DNA of 32,314 nt from Leptofilum sp050292445 (GTDB lineage: Bacteria; Chloroflexota; Anaerolineae; Promineifilales; Promineifilaceae): the NCBI GenBank assembly GCA_050292445.1, contig JBNKLQ010000035.1, positions 1-32,314 of the forward strand, read 5' to 3'. Positions 7,279 to 15,003 of the stretch are shown piece by piece. Under the pieces are notes generated by a model. The model made no database searches and was not told the origin of the DNA. It saw only the letters and a program-made list of their open reading frames with translations. The translations under genes and the position numbers were made by a program. Positions within the stretch are counted from its first letter, which is position 1; each line of letters opens with the position of its first letter.

Positions 7279-8616
7279 TTACGGATTCATGCGGTTGAGC
7301 GTACGGGGGAATGGGCTGGTCTGGCGGATATGATCGATACCACAAATCCAGGCAACAGTGCGCTCCAAACCCAAACCAAAGCCACTGTGCGGCACGCTGC
7401 CAAAGCGGCGCAGATCCACATACCACTGATAATGCTCCTGCGGCAGTTCATGCTTTTCGATGGCCGCAAGCAGCAAATCAGGGTCGCTCATGCGCTCGCT
7501 GCCGCCGATAATTTCACCATACCCTTCCGGGGCCAGCAAATCGACGCTTTTGCATACTTCTGGCCGATCCGGCCACGGTTCCATGTAAAATGCCTTTACC
7601 TGAGACGGATAGCCATAAACAAACACAGGTCGATCAAACTGTTTGGTCAACTCCGTCTCGTGGGGCGAGCCAAAATCATCTCCCCACTCAATCGCCAGCA
7701 ACTCTTTCAGCTCCGGATCATCGGTAGCTTCGCGGATGGTCTGGATACGCTCCAGTGCTTCGTCGTAGCTGATGCGCGGGAAGGGTGCTTTCATGTTTTC
7801 CAGTGCTGTCAGGTCACGCTCCAGCAATTCCAGTTCGGGACGCCGCTTGGTCAAAGTGGTTTGCACAATGTACTCGATAAACCGCTCTTCAAAATCCATC
7901 AGATCGTCCAGATCGAAGAAGGCCATTTCTGGCTCGACCATCCAAAATTCAGTTAGGTGGCGGCGCGTTTTGGACTTCTCAGCGCGAAAAGTGGGGCCAA
8001 AGCAATATACTTTGCCAAAGGCCATAATGTTGGCCTCGTTGTAGAGCTGGCCAGTCTGGGCCAGATACGCTTTTTCGTCAAAATAGCCCAGTTCAAACAG
8101 AGTGCTGGTGCCTTCGGCCGCAGCCGGCGTAATGATGGGCGTGTCGATGTTGAGGAAGCCTTCGTTGTCCAAAAAGTCGATGATGGCCCGTTTGATGGTG
8201 GTACGCACACGCATAACGGCCCACTGTTGGCTGGAGCGCAGCCAGAGGTGGCGATTGTCCATCAGAAATTCCACACCATGCTCTTTAGGCGTGATGGGGT
8301 AGTCGGCAACGTCTTGCAGCACTTCTAAACTCTCAACGCCGATTTCGTAGCCGCTGGGCAGGCCGGGGGCGCGGTTGTTTTCCTTCACGGTGCCAGTGAT
8401 GATGACGGATGACTCCTGCCCCAATCGCTTCAATTCCTCAAACAGCTCATCCCCAATTTCTGGGCGAAAAGCGACGCCCTGGGTCATGCCGCTGCCATCT
8501 CGCAGGCGCAGAAACATGAGCTTGCCTTTGCGGGTGCTGTTGTATAGCCACCCTTTAATCGTTACTTGTTGGCCGACGTAATCGGCAATGTTTTCGATGG
8601 AAATATGTGGTGCCAT
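7279..8616 (-). CDS. asnS: asparaginyl-tRNA synthetase
   Basis: The 445-residue class IIb synthetase charges tRNA-Asn with asparagine. Residues 1-105 are the OB-fold anticodon-binding domain (VTIKGWLYNSTRKGKLMFLRLRDG). The catalytic domain follows: motif 1 around 138-165, motif 2 around 207-231 (FRAEKSKTRRHLTEFWMVEPE) and motif 3 near the C-terminus (GFGLGLERTVAWICGI, ending in SPFPR). The length is normal for bacterial AsnRS. ATG 8616 is preferred over the in-frame TTG at 8628 because GGAG sits 6 nt before it. An extended -10 promoter is visible just upstream, so the gene can be expressed apart from rimO. Presence of AsnRS implies direct asparagine charging. Confidence 0.97.
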   Translation of the reverse strand: MAPHISIENIADYVGQQVTIKGWLYNSTRKGKLMFLRLRDGSGMTQGVAFRPEIGDELFEELKRLGQESSVIITGTVKENNRAPGLPSGYEIGVESLEVLQDVADYPITPKEHGVEFLMDNRHLWLRSSQQWAVMRVRTTIKRAIIDFLDNEGFLNIDTPIITPAAAEGTSTLFELGYFDEKAYLAQTGQLYNEANIMAFGKVYCFGPTFRAEKSKTRRHLTEFWMVEPEMAFFDLDDLMDFEERFIEYIVQTTLTKRRPELELLERDLTALENMKAPFPRISYDEALERIQTIREATDDPELKELLAIEWGDDFGSPHETELTKQFDRPVFVYGYPSQVKAFYMEPWPDRPEVCKSVDLLAPEGYGEIIGGSERMSDPDLLLAAIEKHELPQEHYQWYVDLRRFGSVPHSGFGLGLERTVAWICGIDHIRQTSPFPRTLNRMNP

Positions 8617-8649
8617 GTTTTTCTCCAATTGTGTTTGTAGGCAGCGGAA

Positions 8650-8658
8650 ATTGTACCA
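8650..8658 (-). promoter_or_regulatory. extended -10 promoter of asnS
   Basis: On the minus strand TGGTACAAT (8658 down to 8650) matches an extended -10 box (TGn-TACAAT) about 35 bp before the asnS start. No good -35 box is seen, as is usual for this promoter type. Confidence 0.5.
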
Positions 8659-8704
8659 CAGTTGATGATTGGGGCAGGTGGCGAGGGTAATAAATGGTGT
8701 GGAT

Positions 8705-10096
8705 TTAGCTAGAAAGTTTTATATCGTTGAGGGTGATCGCTTGGGGAACGGCCGTTTCCATTACACCCGTCAAATCATAGGTCATCGCCCCATCAATGCG
8801 CACTGGCACCAGTTCACCGATGGGCAGTTCGCCAGGCACAAACACCATGCCGTCAATCTCTGGCGCATCCCGGTAGGAACGCCCCACACTGACACCATCG
8901 CCATGCCCTTCAACTAAAATGGGCAGCGTTTGGCCCACCAACTGCTGATTTTTGGCCAGGGAGATAGGCTGTTGCAGGGCCATGAGCTCTTCCAGACGAG
9001 CATCTTTAATTTCCTCCGCCACCTGCCAGGAAGCAGTCGCTGAGGGGGTTGAAGCTTCATAAGAGTAGGTAAACGCACCAAAGCGGTCAAACTGTAAATC
9101 CTGCACAAACTGCTTGAGGCCAGCAAACTCTTCATCGGTTTCGCCTGGATAGCCCACAATAAAGGTGGTGCGAATGGCGATGTCGGGCATGGCTGTGCGC
9201 AGCTTTTCTACTGTTTTGTAGACCCACTCAATATTGGCCGGGCGGCGCATACGTTTGAGCGTTTCGCGGTGGCCGTGCTGCAAGGGAATATCCAAATAGT
9301 TGACGATTTGTGGCGTGGTGGCCATTGTTTCAATGAGTTCATCCGTGACATAGCCTGGGTAAGCGTACATCAGACGAATCCAGGGAATGTCTGGCGCAGC
9401 TGTGGTAATTTCCTTGAACAGGTGGGACAAGCCATTTTTTAAGCCGAGATCATGCCCATAATCCGTGCTGTCCTGGGCGATGATGACCAACTCTTGCAGA
9501 CCAGCTTCTTGCAAAGCCACGGCTTCAGCCACAATGGCCTCCACAGGGCGGCTGACATGGGTGCCTTTAATTTGGGGAATGGCGCAAAAGGCGCATGGGC
9601 GGCGACAGCCATCAGAGATTTTAAGGTAAGCGGAACGGCCGTGTACGGCCGTTCTCAAAACCCCTTTCTCATCCGTTCCCACCGTGGTAGCTTCGTCTGG
9701 CAAATGGTATAGCGGCTCAGGGTGTTTTTTGCGCCGCAGTTGGCGCACAAAGGGCACAATGTCCATCCAGCGGCGCGTGCCAATGACGCCATCGATGCCC
9801 GGAACCCATTCCACCACCTCGTTACCATACCGCTGCGCCATGCAGCCTGCGGCAATGAGCAGCTGATTTTTATTTTTCAGGTCAGCCAACTCCTGCAAAG
9901 CCCCAATCGACTCCTGCCGTGCCCCTTCAATAAAACCGCAAGTGTTCACGATGAGCACGCTGGCGTCATCTGGATCACTGACACCGCTAAAGCCAGCCTT
10001 GTGCAACAGCGCCGCCATGCTCTCAGAATCAACCGTATTTTTGCTACAGCCCAGGCTGAGCAAGTAGAACTGCTTTTTTTGCTTTTGTTTACTCAT
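8705..10096 (-). CDS. rimO: ribosomal protein S12 methylthiotransferase RimO
   Basis: The 463-residue radical-SAM enzyme adds a methylthio group to the conserved Asp of ribosomal protein S12. The UPF0004 domain carries auxiliary cluster cysteines C17 (SLGCSKNTVDSE, typical of RimO rather than MiaB), C53 and C85. The radical-SAM cluster is CRRPCAFC (C164, C168, C171), and a TRAM-type domain lies in the last ~70 residues. The frame stays open to a TTG at 10147, but the extra residues (LTVYRLPITVYRIPKP) are merely the translation of a short-word repeat in the spacer. ATG 10096 is therefore taken as the start, although no Shine-Dalgarno site is evident. The gene is 88 bp before asnS and follows the rodZ-like gene. 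Confidence 0.95.
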   Translation of the reverse strand: MSKQKQKKQFYLLSLGCSKNTVDSESMAALLHKAGFSGVSDPDDASVLIVNTCGFIEGARQESIGALQELADLKNKNQLLIAAGCMAQRYGNEVVEWVPGIDGVIGTRRWMDIVPFVRQLRRKKHPEPLYHLPDEATTVGTDEKGVLRTAVHGRSAYLKISDGCRRPCAFCAIPQIKGTHVSRPVEAIVAEAVALQEAGLQELVIIAQDSTDYGHDLGLKNGLSHLFKEITTAAPDIPWIRLMYAYPGYVTDELIETMATTPQIVNYLDIPLQHGHRETLKRMRRPANIEWVYKTVEKLRTAMPDIAIRTTFIVGYPGETDEEFAGLKQFVQDLQFDRFGAFTYSYEASTPSATASWQVAEEIKDARLEELMALQQPISLAKNQQLVGQTLPILVEGHGDGVSVGRSYRDAPEIDGMVFVPGELPIGELVPVRIDGAMTYDLTGVMETAVPQAITLNDIKLSS

Positions 10097-10101
10097 GGGT
10101 T

Positions 10102-10182
10102 TCGGAATTCGGTAAACCGTAATCGGTAATCGGTAAACTGTAAGCAATCCGACTTGCCGATCACTGATAACCGCTTACCGTG
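10102..10182. repeat. reiterated CGGTAA-word spacer between rodZ-like gene and rimO
   Basis: The 86-bp spacer contains a run of related 7-8-base words (CGGTAAAC, CGTAAT, CGGTAAT, CGGTAAAC, TGTAAG at about 10110-10144), then inverted relatives (CGATCACTGATAACCG, CTTACCG). It can pair in several ways but has no T-tract. Its translation explains the spurious N-terminal extension of rimO. Confidence 0.65.
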
Positions 10183-11106
10183 CTAATTCGTGGTTTGCCA
10201 CACTTCTTCTTTCGCTTCTTGGCGTCCCCCCAGCGGACCAAGGGGCACATTGTTGATGGTCACGGAGACGCCAATGGCATTGCCTGTGTTGATCCGCACT
10301 TCATCATTGGCAGTCCATTCATAAGGCGGGTCCGTGGGACGGGCAATGCCTGTAAACAACACGTTGCCATCAATTGTTACTTCCATCCAGGCCCGCTCCA
10401 AAATAATGATTTCCAGATCAATGGTTTCCATCGTAGCTGGCAATGGGGGGCGTGTGGCGGTTGGGGTAAGCTCGCCTACGGGCACGTCATTGCGACCGGT
10501 AGGTAAGAGTACACTTGAAGCCCCTACTTCTTCGGTAGCGGTGGCTTCTGGCGTTGGTGTCTCGCGGTTGGTGATATTTTGGATGGCCTCAGTAATACCT
10601 TCAGTCAAGGCTTCGGTACCATCGCCCTGCCCTAAAATGAGCGGCAAGAAACGTTGCCCGGCTAAATAAAGCAAGCCAATTAACGCGACAATTATCACCA
10701 GACGCAAAATCGACTCGCCACCGCTGCCACTGTTACCACCCTGGTAGGCAGTGTCTACTTCCATATTGACCGGATCAAAAAAGGGGTGATTGTCTGGCGG
10801 TGCCTCTAAGGCAGCACCGACGGGCTGAGTGGTATCCATAATCACCGGCTGCTGACGGCGTTTGGGTCGTTGTGATTGCCCCAATTCGTACCGTTCAAGC
10901 ATCGGCTCCGGGTCCAGGCCAAGAAAACGGGAGTAGTTGCGCAAAAAGCCACGCACATGGGTGGGCGTAGGCAGACGATCAAAATCACCCATTTCCAACG
11001 CTTCCAAAAAGCGGCTGTTAATGCGCGTTTTGTCCTGGACTTCCCGCAGCGTGTACCCTTTGGTTTCGCGGGCTTCCCGAAGAATATGGCCTAGTTCGTC
11101 TATCAT
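10183..11106 (-). CDS. RodZ-like helix-turn-helix membrane protein
   Basis: This 307-residue protein has an N-terminal HTH domain (about 5-70: LGHILREARETKGYTLREVQ ... FLEALEMGDFDRLPTPTHVRGFLRNY), a basic linker and one TM helix (about 135-156, ILRLVIIVALIGLLYLAG). A T/P/E-rich linker and a C-terminal extracytoplasmic beta domain (about 228-307, WMEVTIDGNVLFTG...) of DUF4115 type follow. This is the order seen in the cell-shape protein RodZ, which links MreB to the membrane; the wall-facing linker is long. ATG 11106 is chosen because the HTH begins there; a longer frame to 11148 would run through the preceding terminator stem. No ribosome site is visible, only a hairpin and T-tract just upstream. 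Confidence 0.85.
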   Translation of the reverse strand: MIDELGHILREARETKGYTLREVQDKTRINSRFLEALEMGDFDRLPTPTHVRGFLRNYSRFLGLDPEPMLERYELGQSQRPKRRQQPVIMDTTQPVGAALEAPPDNHPFFDPVNMEVDTAYQGGNSGSGGESILRLVIIVALIGLLYLAGQRFLPLILGQGDGTEALTEGITEAIQNITNRETPTPEATATEEVGASSVLLPTGRNDVPVGELTPTATRPPLPATMETIDLEIIILERAWMEVTIDGNVLFTGIARPTDPPYEWTANDEVRINTGNAIGVSVTINNVPLGPLGGRQEAKEEVWQTTN

Positions 11107-11110
11107 AACG

Positions 11111-11180
11111 AAAAAAGTCACTGACTTTGACAGGAACCAGCCGGACAAATGGCTGGCTCAAGCTGTCTGATCAGTGACTA
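11111..11180 (-). terminator. multi-tier hairpin with T-tract between rplI and the rodZ-like gene
   Basis: On the minus strand, nested arms AGTCACTGA/TCAGTGACT (11171-11179 with 11116-11124), CTGTC/GACAG region and CCAGCC/GGCTGG (11137-11142 with 11151-11156) form one long stem. Six T residues follow (11116-11111). It qualifies as the rplI terminator. The T-tract ends only 4 bp before the next ATG (11106), so it could also act as an attenuator for that gene. Confidence 0.8.
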
Positions 11181-11196
11181 AGCAAAAAAGCGACGT

Positions 11197-11739
11197 TTAT
11201 TCGTCTGCTTCGTCTGTTTCTTCTTCAGATTCAACCATCTCTTCAACGACAACTTCTTCGTACTCGGAGATTTCAATGGTTGGTTCGGTCTCACCGGCCT
11301 CATTTTCAATCATGACGGTCAATTCGGGTTGAAAATCACCGCTGAGGCGCACAACCACTTTGTGCTCCCCTAGCTGGCGCAGCGGCTCGATACCTACTTT
11401 ACGTCGGTCGATGTCTGTACCAAGCAGTTCGTTAAGGTCATCGGCAACTTGGGTGGTGGTGATAGAACCATACAATTTACCAGTTTCCCCGGCCCGAGCT
11501 GTGAAGGTGAGGGTAACTTCTTCAATCTTTTTCGACAAGGCTTCATATTCAGCGCGCAGTTCCTCACGACGGGCTTCTGCTTTTTTGCGCCAGACAACAG
11601 CCTGTTTCATCATGCCGGGGGAAGCAACCACAGCCAAACCTTGGGGTAACAGGTAGTTACGGCCGTATCCGTCGGCAACCTTGTGTACTTCCCCAGCGAG
11701 TCCAATATTTTGTATATCTTGTTTTAACAGCACTTTCAT
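11197..11739 (-). CDS. rplI: 50S ribosomal protein L9
   Basis: The 180-residue protein has the conserved N-terminal rRNA-binding domain (MKVLLKQDIQNIGLAGEVHKVADGYGRNYLLPQGLAV), the long connecting helix (about 50-80) and the C-terminal domain. Bacterial L9 is usually about 150 residues; here roughly 30 more residues form a Glu-rich acidic tail (EEVVVEEMVESEEETDEADE). The start at ATG 11739 gives the canonical N-terminus, and GGAG lies 11 nt upstream. The gene is not next to rpsF/ssb/rpsR as in many bacteria: it has its own promoter (11793-11821) and a terminator, so it is probably a single-gene transcript with partial read-through. Confidence 0.95.
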   Translation of the reverse strand: MKVLLKQDIQNIGLAGEVHKVADGYGRNYLLPQGLAVVASPGMMKQAVVWRKKAEARREELRAEYEALSKKIEEVTLTFTARAGETGKLYGSITTTQVADDLNELLGTDIDRRKVGIEPLRQLGEHKVVVRLSGDFQPELTVMIENEAGETEPTIEISEYEEVVVEEMVESEEETDEADE

Positions 11740-11792
11740 AGCTGGTCGTTCTCCATCTTTAACTATTTTAAATCTTACTTTTGCAGCAGGAG

Positions 11793-11821
11793 ATATTAGC
11801 AGAGCGGCAGTGATTTGACAA
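11793..11821 (-). promoter_or_regulatory. sigma-70-type promoter of rplI
   Basis: On the minus strand TTGTCA (11821-11816), a 17-bp spacer and TAATAT (11798-11793), about 54 bp before the rplI start. Both boxes are close to consensus with ideal spacing. Confidence 0.7.
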
Positions 11822-11921
11822 GCAATGCCTGCTATTCCTGGCGAATTGGGCCAGGGGAACGGCCGTTTTTCCCACCACTGCAACAAAATAAGCAAGTCAC
11901 AAAATGCCAAAAGCAGCAAAA

Positions 11922-11939
11922 TGTAAAGCGAGCTTGACA
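11922..11939 (+). promoter_or_regulatory. operator copy 1 (overlaps -35 box)
   Basis: TGTAAAGCGAGCTTGACA is an imperfect palindrome of 18 bp whose last six bases are the -35 box. It matches, in opposite orientation, the copy at 11966-11983. It is the likely binding site of the HTH protein encoded at the end of the operon (inference). Confidence 0.7.
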
Positions 11940-11962
11940 GATAGTCGCGCACAGTTTACAAT
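11934..11962 (+). promoter_or_regulatory. near-consensus promoter of the small membrane protein/HTH operon
   Basis: TTGACA (11934-11939), exactly 17 bp, then TACAAT (11957-11962), 66 bp before the first ATG of the operon. The -35 box is perfect and the -10 differs at one base. It is overlapped and followed by the two operator copies described separately, so strong but repressed expression is likely. Confidence 0.85.
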
Positions 11963-11965
11963 GTG

Positions 11966-11983
11966 TGTCAAGCAAGCTTTACA
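11966..11983 (-). promoter_or_regulatory. operator copy 2 (over the predicted transcription start)
   Basis: TGTCAAGCAAGCTTTACA; its reverse complement differs from copy 1 at only two central bases. It covers the expected start of transcription, about 7 bp after the -10 box. The copies are 44 bp apart, about four helical turns. Extra half-sites TTTACA (11955-11960) and TGTCAAGC (11987-11994) flank it. Confidence 0.7.
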
Positions 11984-12027
11984 CAATGTCAAGCAGACAA
12001 GATATATTGAATATAAAGGAATCAGTC

Positions 12028-12222
12028 ATGAAAAATAATAAAAAATTAAATGCAGGTAAGGGTATGACCCTGGGGATTGTAATCAGTGCAGCAGTGGCGC
12101 TCGTTGTGCAGCTTGTCACTGGGGATGGTTCAATCTGGAGTTGGGCAATCCCGGTTGGGCTGGCTACAGGGTTGGCTATCGGCGCTGGTAACAATGCAAC
12201 AGCCAAAGAGGATGGGTCGTGA
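12028..12222 (+). CDS. small two-TM membrane protein
   Basis: The 64-residue protein has a short basic N-terminus (MKNNKKLNAGKG), TM helix 1 at about 14-30 (TLGIVISAAVALVVQLV), a short loop with GDGS and TM helix 2 at about 38-53 (WAIPVGLATGLAIGAG). ATG 12028 is chosen because AAGGA (12016-12020) lies 7 nt before it; an earlier in-frame GTG at 11965 would sit at the operator and promoter. The stop overlaps the next gene's GTG by 4 nt (GTGA), so the two are translationally coupled. The function is unknown; it is the first gene of an operon ending in an HTH repressor. Confidence 0.75.
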   Translation: MKNNKKLNAGKGMTLGIVISAAVALVVQLVTGDGSIWSWAIPVGLATGLAIGAGNNATAKEDGS

Positions 12223-12608
12223 AAAGTTGGGAAAGAAAATATCTCGTTCGTTTTATCCTGGGTATGGTTGGCTATTCCATTCTGCTGCCGCTCTCCCTCA
12301 TTCTGGTCGGCGACGGCCGTATTGAACAACCCTGGTTAGCGGTGCTGGTCACGTTGTTGCCCATTGCCCCGTTCCTCAACGCGATGATGGCTGTTATTCA
12401 TAATGCGCGCAGCCAGGATGAGTTATACAGACGAATCCACCTCGAAGCAGTCTTGGTCACCACCTTGCTAACGGGGGCTATTACCTTTAGCTATGGGCTG
12501 CTCGAAGCATCTGAGTTGGTGCCGCCTTTACCTACCGTCTTCATTGCCCCGTTTATGATCTTTGTCTGGGGAATTGCCAATACCATCATTTCCCGCCGGT
12601 ACAATTAG
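12219..12608 (+). CDS. four-TM membrane protein in HTH operon
   Basis: The 129-residue protein has four hydrophobic helices at about 10-29, 39-58, 77-95 and 105-123, with a charged loop NARSQDELYRRIHLEAV between the second and third. GTG 12219 overlaps the preceding stop. Small membrane proteins of this kind are often encoded beside Cro/C1-type regulators (DUF2178-like operons); the loop around DELYRRI fits that group, but I cannot confirm family membership. The biochemical role is unknown. Confidence 0.75.
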   Translation: MKSWERKYLVRFILGMVGYSILLPLSLILVGDGRIEQPWLAVLVTLLPIAPFLNAMMAVIHNARSQDELYRRIHLEAVLVTTLLTGAITFSYGLLEASELVPPLPTVFIAPFMIFVWGIANTIISRRYN

Positions 12609-12618
12609 GAAGGCAATC

Positions 12619-12825
12619 ATGAACAACCGTCTAAAGGTGCTGCGCGCAGAACGGGATTGGTCTCAGGAAGTATTGGCCCAAAAAGCGGGGGTGTCGCGGC
12701 AAACTATCAACGCGATTGAACGCAGCAAATATGACCCCAGCTTACCGCTGGCTTTCAAAATTGCCCGTCTTTTTGCCTTATCAATTGAGGAGATTTTTGA
12801 ACCAACTGAGGAAGAATTGACATAA
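12619..12825 (+). CDS. Cro/C1-type HTH transcriptional regulator
   Basis: The 68-residue single-domain DNA-binding protein begins NRLKVLRAERDWSQEVLAQK, followed by the recognition helix AGVSRQTINAIERSKYDPSLPLAFKIA and ending with FALSIEEIFEPTEEE. This is the pattern of the YgzD-like compact XRE regulators. AGGAAGG (12607-12613), overlapping the previous gene's stop, sits 5 nt before the ATG. As last gene of the operon it probably binds the two 18-bp operators around the operon promoter and represses it (inference from layout). Confidence 0.92.
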   Translation: MNNRLKVLRAERDWSQEVLAQKAGVSRQTINAIERSKYDPSLPLAFKIARLFALSIEEIFEPTEEELT

Positions 12826-12855
12826 ACGTGTGAAGCTTTCTCGATTCACGGCCGT

Positions 12856-13686
12856 TTAGCCTAACGATTCGGCCGTATACACCTCATCCATCGATACCAG
12901 CAAATCATTTAACTCCGTTACCTCTTCCGCAATTTCGTGCCGCAGGCGGCGGGCACTGCCCCGGTCGATGTCTTTGGCATCTACCAGCATCGTTTGCGAG
13001 TAAATAGTGCCCAAATGGGTAAGCGAGTTCTCCAGTTGAAGCCGCGCTCGCTGGATAGTGGATTCAAGCGTTTGCAGCGTTTGCAGCTGACGTTCCAGAC
13101 TGTTTAGTGTCGTTTGAATTTGCTCTTTAACAGCAGGGTTCTTAACTTTGTCAAACTCTGCTTCCAGCTGAGCCACGCGTGTTTCTGCCCGTACGCGATC
13201 CCGGTGCAAAATCTTCCGCTCCTCCTGGTACCGGTCGATACGCTGAGCCAAATCGTAAATGTTTTCTAACCAATCATCAATCTGGCCAGCCGTCTCTGTC
13301 AATTCGTCCTTCAACACAGAGTCCGTCCGTTCCCGAATCCCTTTTTCAATGCGGCTCCGATAATCCAGCGCTTCGTTCATTTGCTGCTGCAATTTTTTAT
13401 CTTTAAGGCGCTCCGGCTTGAACTCATTTTGAAGCATCTTAGCCACAACCTTCCGTCCAAACTCTGGGTCCAGGACGCTGCTGTATACCAGTCCGGCCTC
13501 AGCGAGCAATCCACCCAACAGCCAACCCCAAAACGGCACAAAATCAACCAGGGGCAGCCCCAGCGCGGAAAACGTGGTTAAGATGGCGGTGAGCGCCAGC
13601 ACCACACCACTTTCCCAACGGACAAATGATTCTTGCCAGATGGCTTTTTGGACGCGTTCTTCTAATGCTTCACGGGCTCTTGACAT
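12856..13686 (-). CDS. membrane protein with long coiled coil, in pspA cluster
   Basis: The 276-residue protein has an N-terminal amphipathic start (MSRAREALEERVQKAIW) and two hydrophobic segments at about 22-42 and 45-68 (ALTAILTTFSALGLP and FVPFWGWLLGGLLAEAGLVY). A long, highly charged helical region (about 85-260) follows that reads as coiled coil (RSRIEKGIRERTDSVLKDELTE ... EERKILHRDRVRAETRVAQLEAEFDKV). ATG 13686 lies 4 nt after the upstream stop; the frame stays open to 13974, but that would overlap the TPR gene. The family is not recognised. Third gene after pspA in the same direction, it is a plausible membrane partner of PspA (inference). Confidence 0.8.
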   Translation of the reverse strand: MSRAREALEERVQKAIWQESFVRWESGVVLALTAILTTFSALGLPLVDFVPFWGWLLGGLLAEAGLVYSSVLDPEFGRKVVAKMLQNEFKPERLKDKKLQQQMNEALDYRSRIEKGIRERTDSVLKDELTETAGQIDDWLENIYDLAQRIDRYQEERKILHRDRVRAETRVAQLEAEFDKVKNPAVKEQIQTTLNSLERQLQTLQTLESTIQRARLQLENSLTHLGTIYSQTMLVDAKDIDRGSARRLRHEIAEEVTELNDLLVSMDEVYTAESLG

Positions 13687-13690
13687 GGGT

Positions 13691-14998
13691 TCAACTTTGT
13701 GTTGCTTGTTTGTTAGTTTGCCGTTCCTGATCCATTTTAGCCTGAACGGCCTGAATAAGCTGCTCAATGGATGCTTGTCGCTCACTGCTGCCGGTGCGTT
13801 GTCGGGCAGACCGCAGCACATCCAAACTGCGGTCGTAAAAGCCCAGCCGGGCGTAAGCTTGCCCCAATGATTCCTGATAGGTGATGTTTTGCGGAGCTTT
13901 GGCGGCCGCATTTTGCCAATGCAATACGGCCGTTGCCCACAATCCTCGCCGCGCCAACTGAGTAGCGGCTGCATTAAAATCAGCGGCCGTTTTGGGACCT
14001 TTGGTCAAAGCAGCTACCTGTCGTACCGTCACCCGGTCAAAATCTGGGCCAGCCTTGAAAATGGCGTAAAACAAGGCCAGCACGGCACCAACCAGAATAA
14101 AGATGCGAATCGTTTCACCTAATCCCGAGGTGAGCGGCTGCACAAACTCCTGAATCGCCGGGTCCAGCTCGGCAATGCCCAACACGGCTAAATCGGCCGG
14201 AAGCACCCAGCGCAGCAATGAAACCAAGATCACACCAACCAGAAAATAAATAGCAATAAGATGGGCCCAGCTTTGGCGGAAGTTCACCCCAAAAGCCAAC
14301 ACAACAAATACCACCATCACCATGCCGCTGCCGACAGCTGCATAAATATTATTTCGGGCCAGTAAATTATAGATAAGCTGGAGCAGAAAAAATTGTCCCA
14401 CACCCAAAAGCAGCACCCACAGTGTGGTTAGGTTGGTGCTGGCATTGGGGTAGCGAAAAGATTTTACCGTCAGTTCTTTTTTACAGCCGGGGCAGCGACT
14501 GTCTTCTGGCGCCAGCTCATGGGCACAGTAGCCACACATGGGCACATCTTTGGTCCAGATGTCGTTGTAGCTTTCTTTGGCTTGGTAGCCGGTAGAGGGA
14601 GCTTTGTCTTGTACGGCCGTTGGGTCTCGCCATTCCCACGTTTTTACCTGGCTTTCCGGGTACAGCAAGGCTGATGCTGTGGAAAGCGGGGCATATTCTC
14701 GCCGCACAATCTGGACTTTGCCTGAAGTGGGCTTTGGTGGCTTGGCCTGAGCCAATTTGGCCAGCCCTTTTTGAGCCAAGGCATTGTCTGGATTGATTGC
14801 CAACACGTTTTCCAGGCAAATTTGGCGCTCTTCGCTTGAATCTACCGCGCCACTCAGCCAGAGCCAGGCCTGTTCGTTCCGTTCGTCAGCCTCAAGCACC
14901 TTTTCCAGCAGCCCACGGCCTTGCACGCGGTCGCCTTTTTTTACGGCCGTAATCCCCTCCCTCAACCACGCTTGCACAGACGACTCAGATTCAGACAT
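13691..14998 (-). CDS. TPR/zinc-ribbon multi-TM protein, in pspA cluster
   Basis: The 435-residue protein begins with helical TPR-like repeats (about 5-85, LLEKVLEADERNEQAWLWLS ... CLENVLAINPDNALAQKGLA) and a linker. A zinc ribbon follows at 155-172 (C155xxC158 and C169xxC172), then about four TM helices (about 193-215, 222-240, 248-268, 295-316). A second TPR region occupies about 340-420 (WATAVLHWQNAAAKAPQNITYQESLGQAYARLGFYDRSLDVL). The two TPR blocks would both face the cytoplasm if the TM count is even. Its start lies just 5 bp beyond a terminator hairpin of pspA and has no ribosome site. Function unknown; probably an assembly platform. Confidence 0.8.
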   Translation of the reverse strand: MSESESSVQAWLREGITAVKKGDRVQGRGLLEKVLEADERNEQAWLWLSGAVDSSEERQICLENVLAINPDNALAQKGLAKLAQAKPPKPTSGKVQIVRREYAPLSTASALLYPESQVKTWEWRDPTAVQDKAPSTGYQAKESYNDIWTKDVPMCGYCAHELAPEDSRCPGCKKELTVKSFRYPNASTNLTTLWVLLLGVGQFFLLQLIYNLLARNNIYAAVGSGMVMVVFVVLAFGVNFRQSWAHLIAIYFLVGVILVSLLRWVLPADLAVLGIAELDPAIQEFVQPLTSGLGETIRIFILVGAVLALFYAIFKAGPDFDRVTVRQVAALTKGPKTAADFNAAATQLARRGLWATAVLHWQNAAAKAPQNITYQESLGQAYARLGFYDRSLDVLRSARQRTGSSERQASIEQLIQAVQAKMDQERQTNKQATQS

Positions 14999-15003
14999 TT
15001 TTT

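Noticed and set aside
7067..7426. 119-residue minus-strand frame with SRLRGNDKF-type peptide
   Set aside because: It is the well-known false translation of a REP-like hairpin (7113-7195) and overlaps asnS.
10097..10147. 17-residue N-terminal extension of RimO from TTG 10147
   Set aside because: The residues come from a short-word repeat in the spacer; RimO proteins normally begin close to the first Cys motif.
13687..13974. N-terminal extension of the coiled-coil gene
   Set aside because: It would overlap the end of the TPR gene in another frame; ATG 13686 directly after that gene's stop is more natural.
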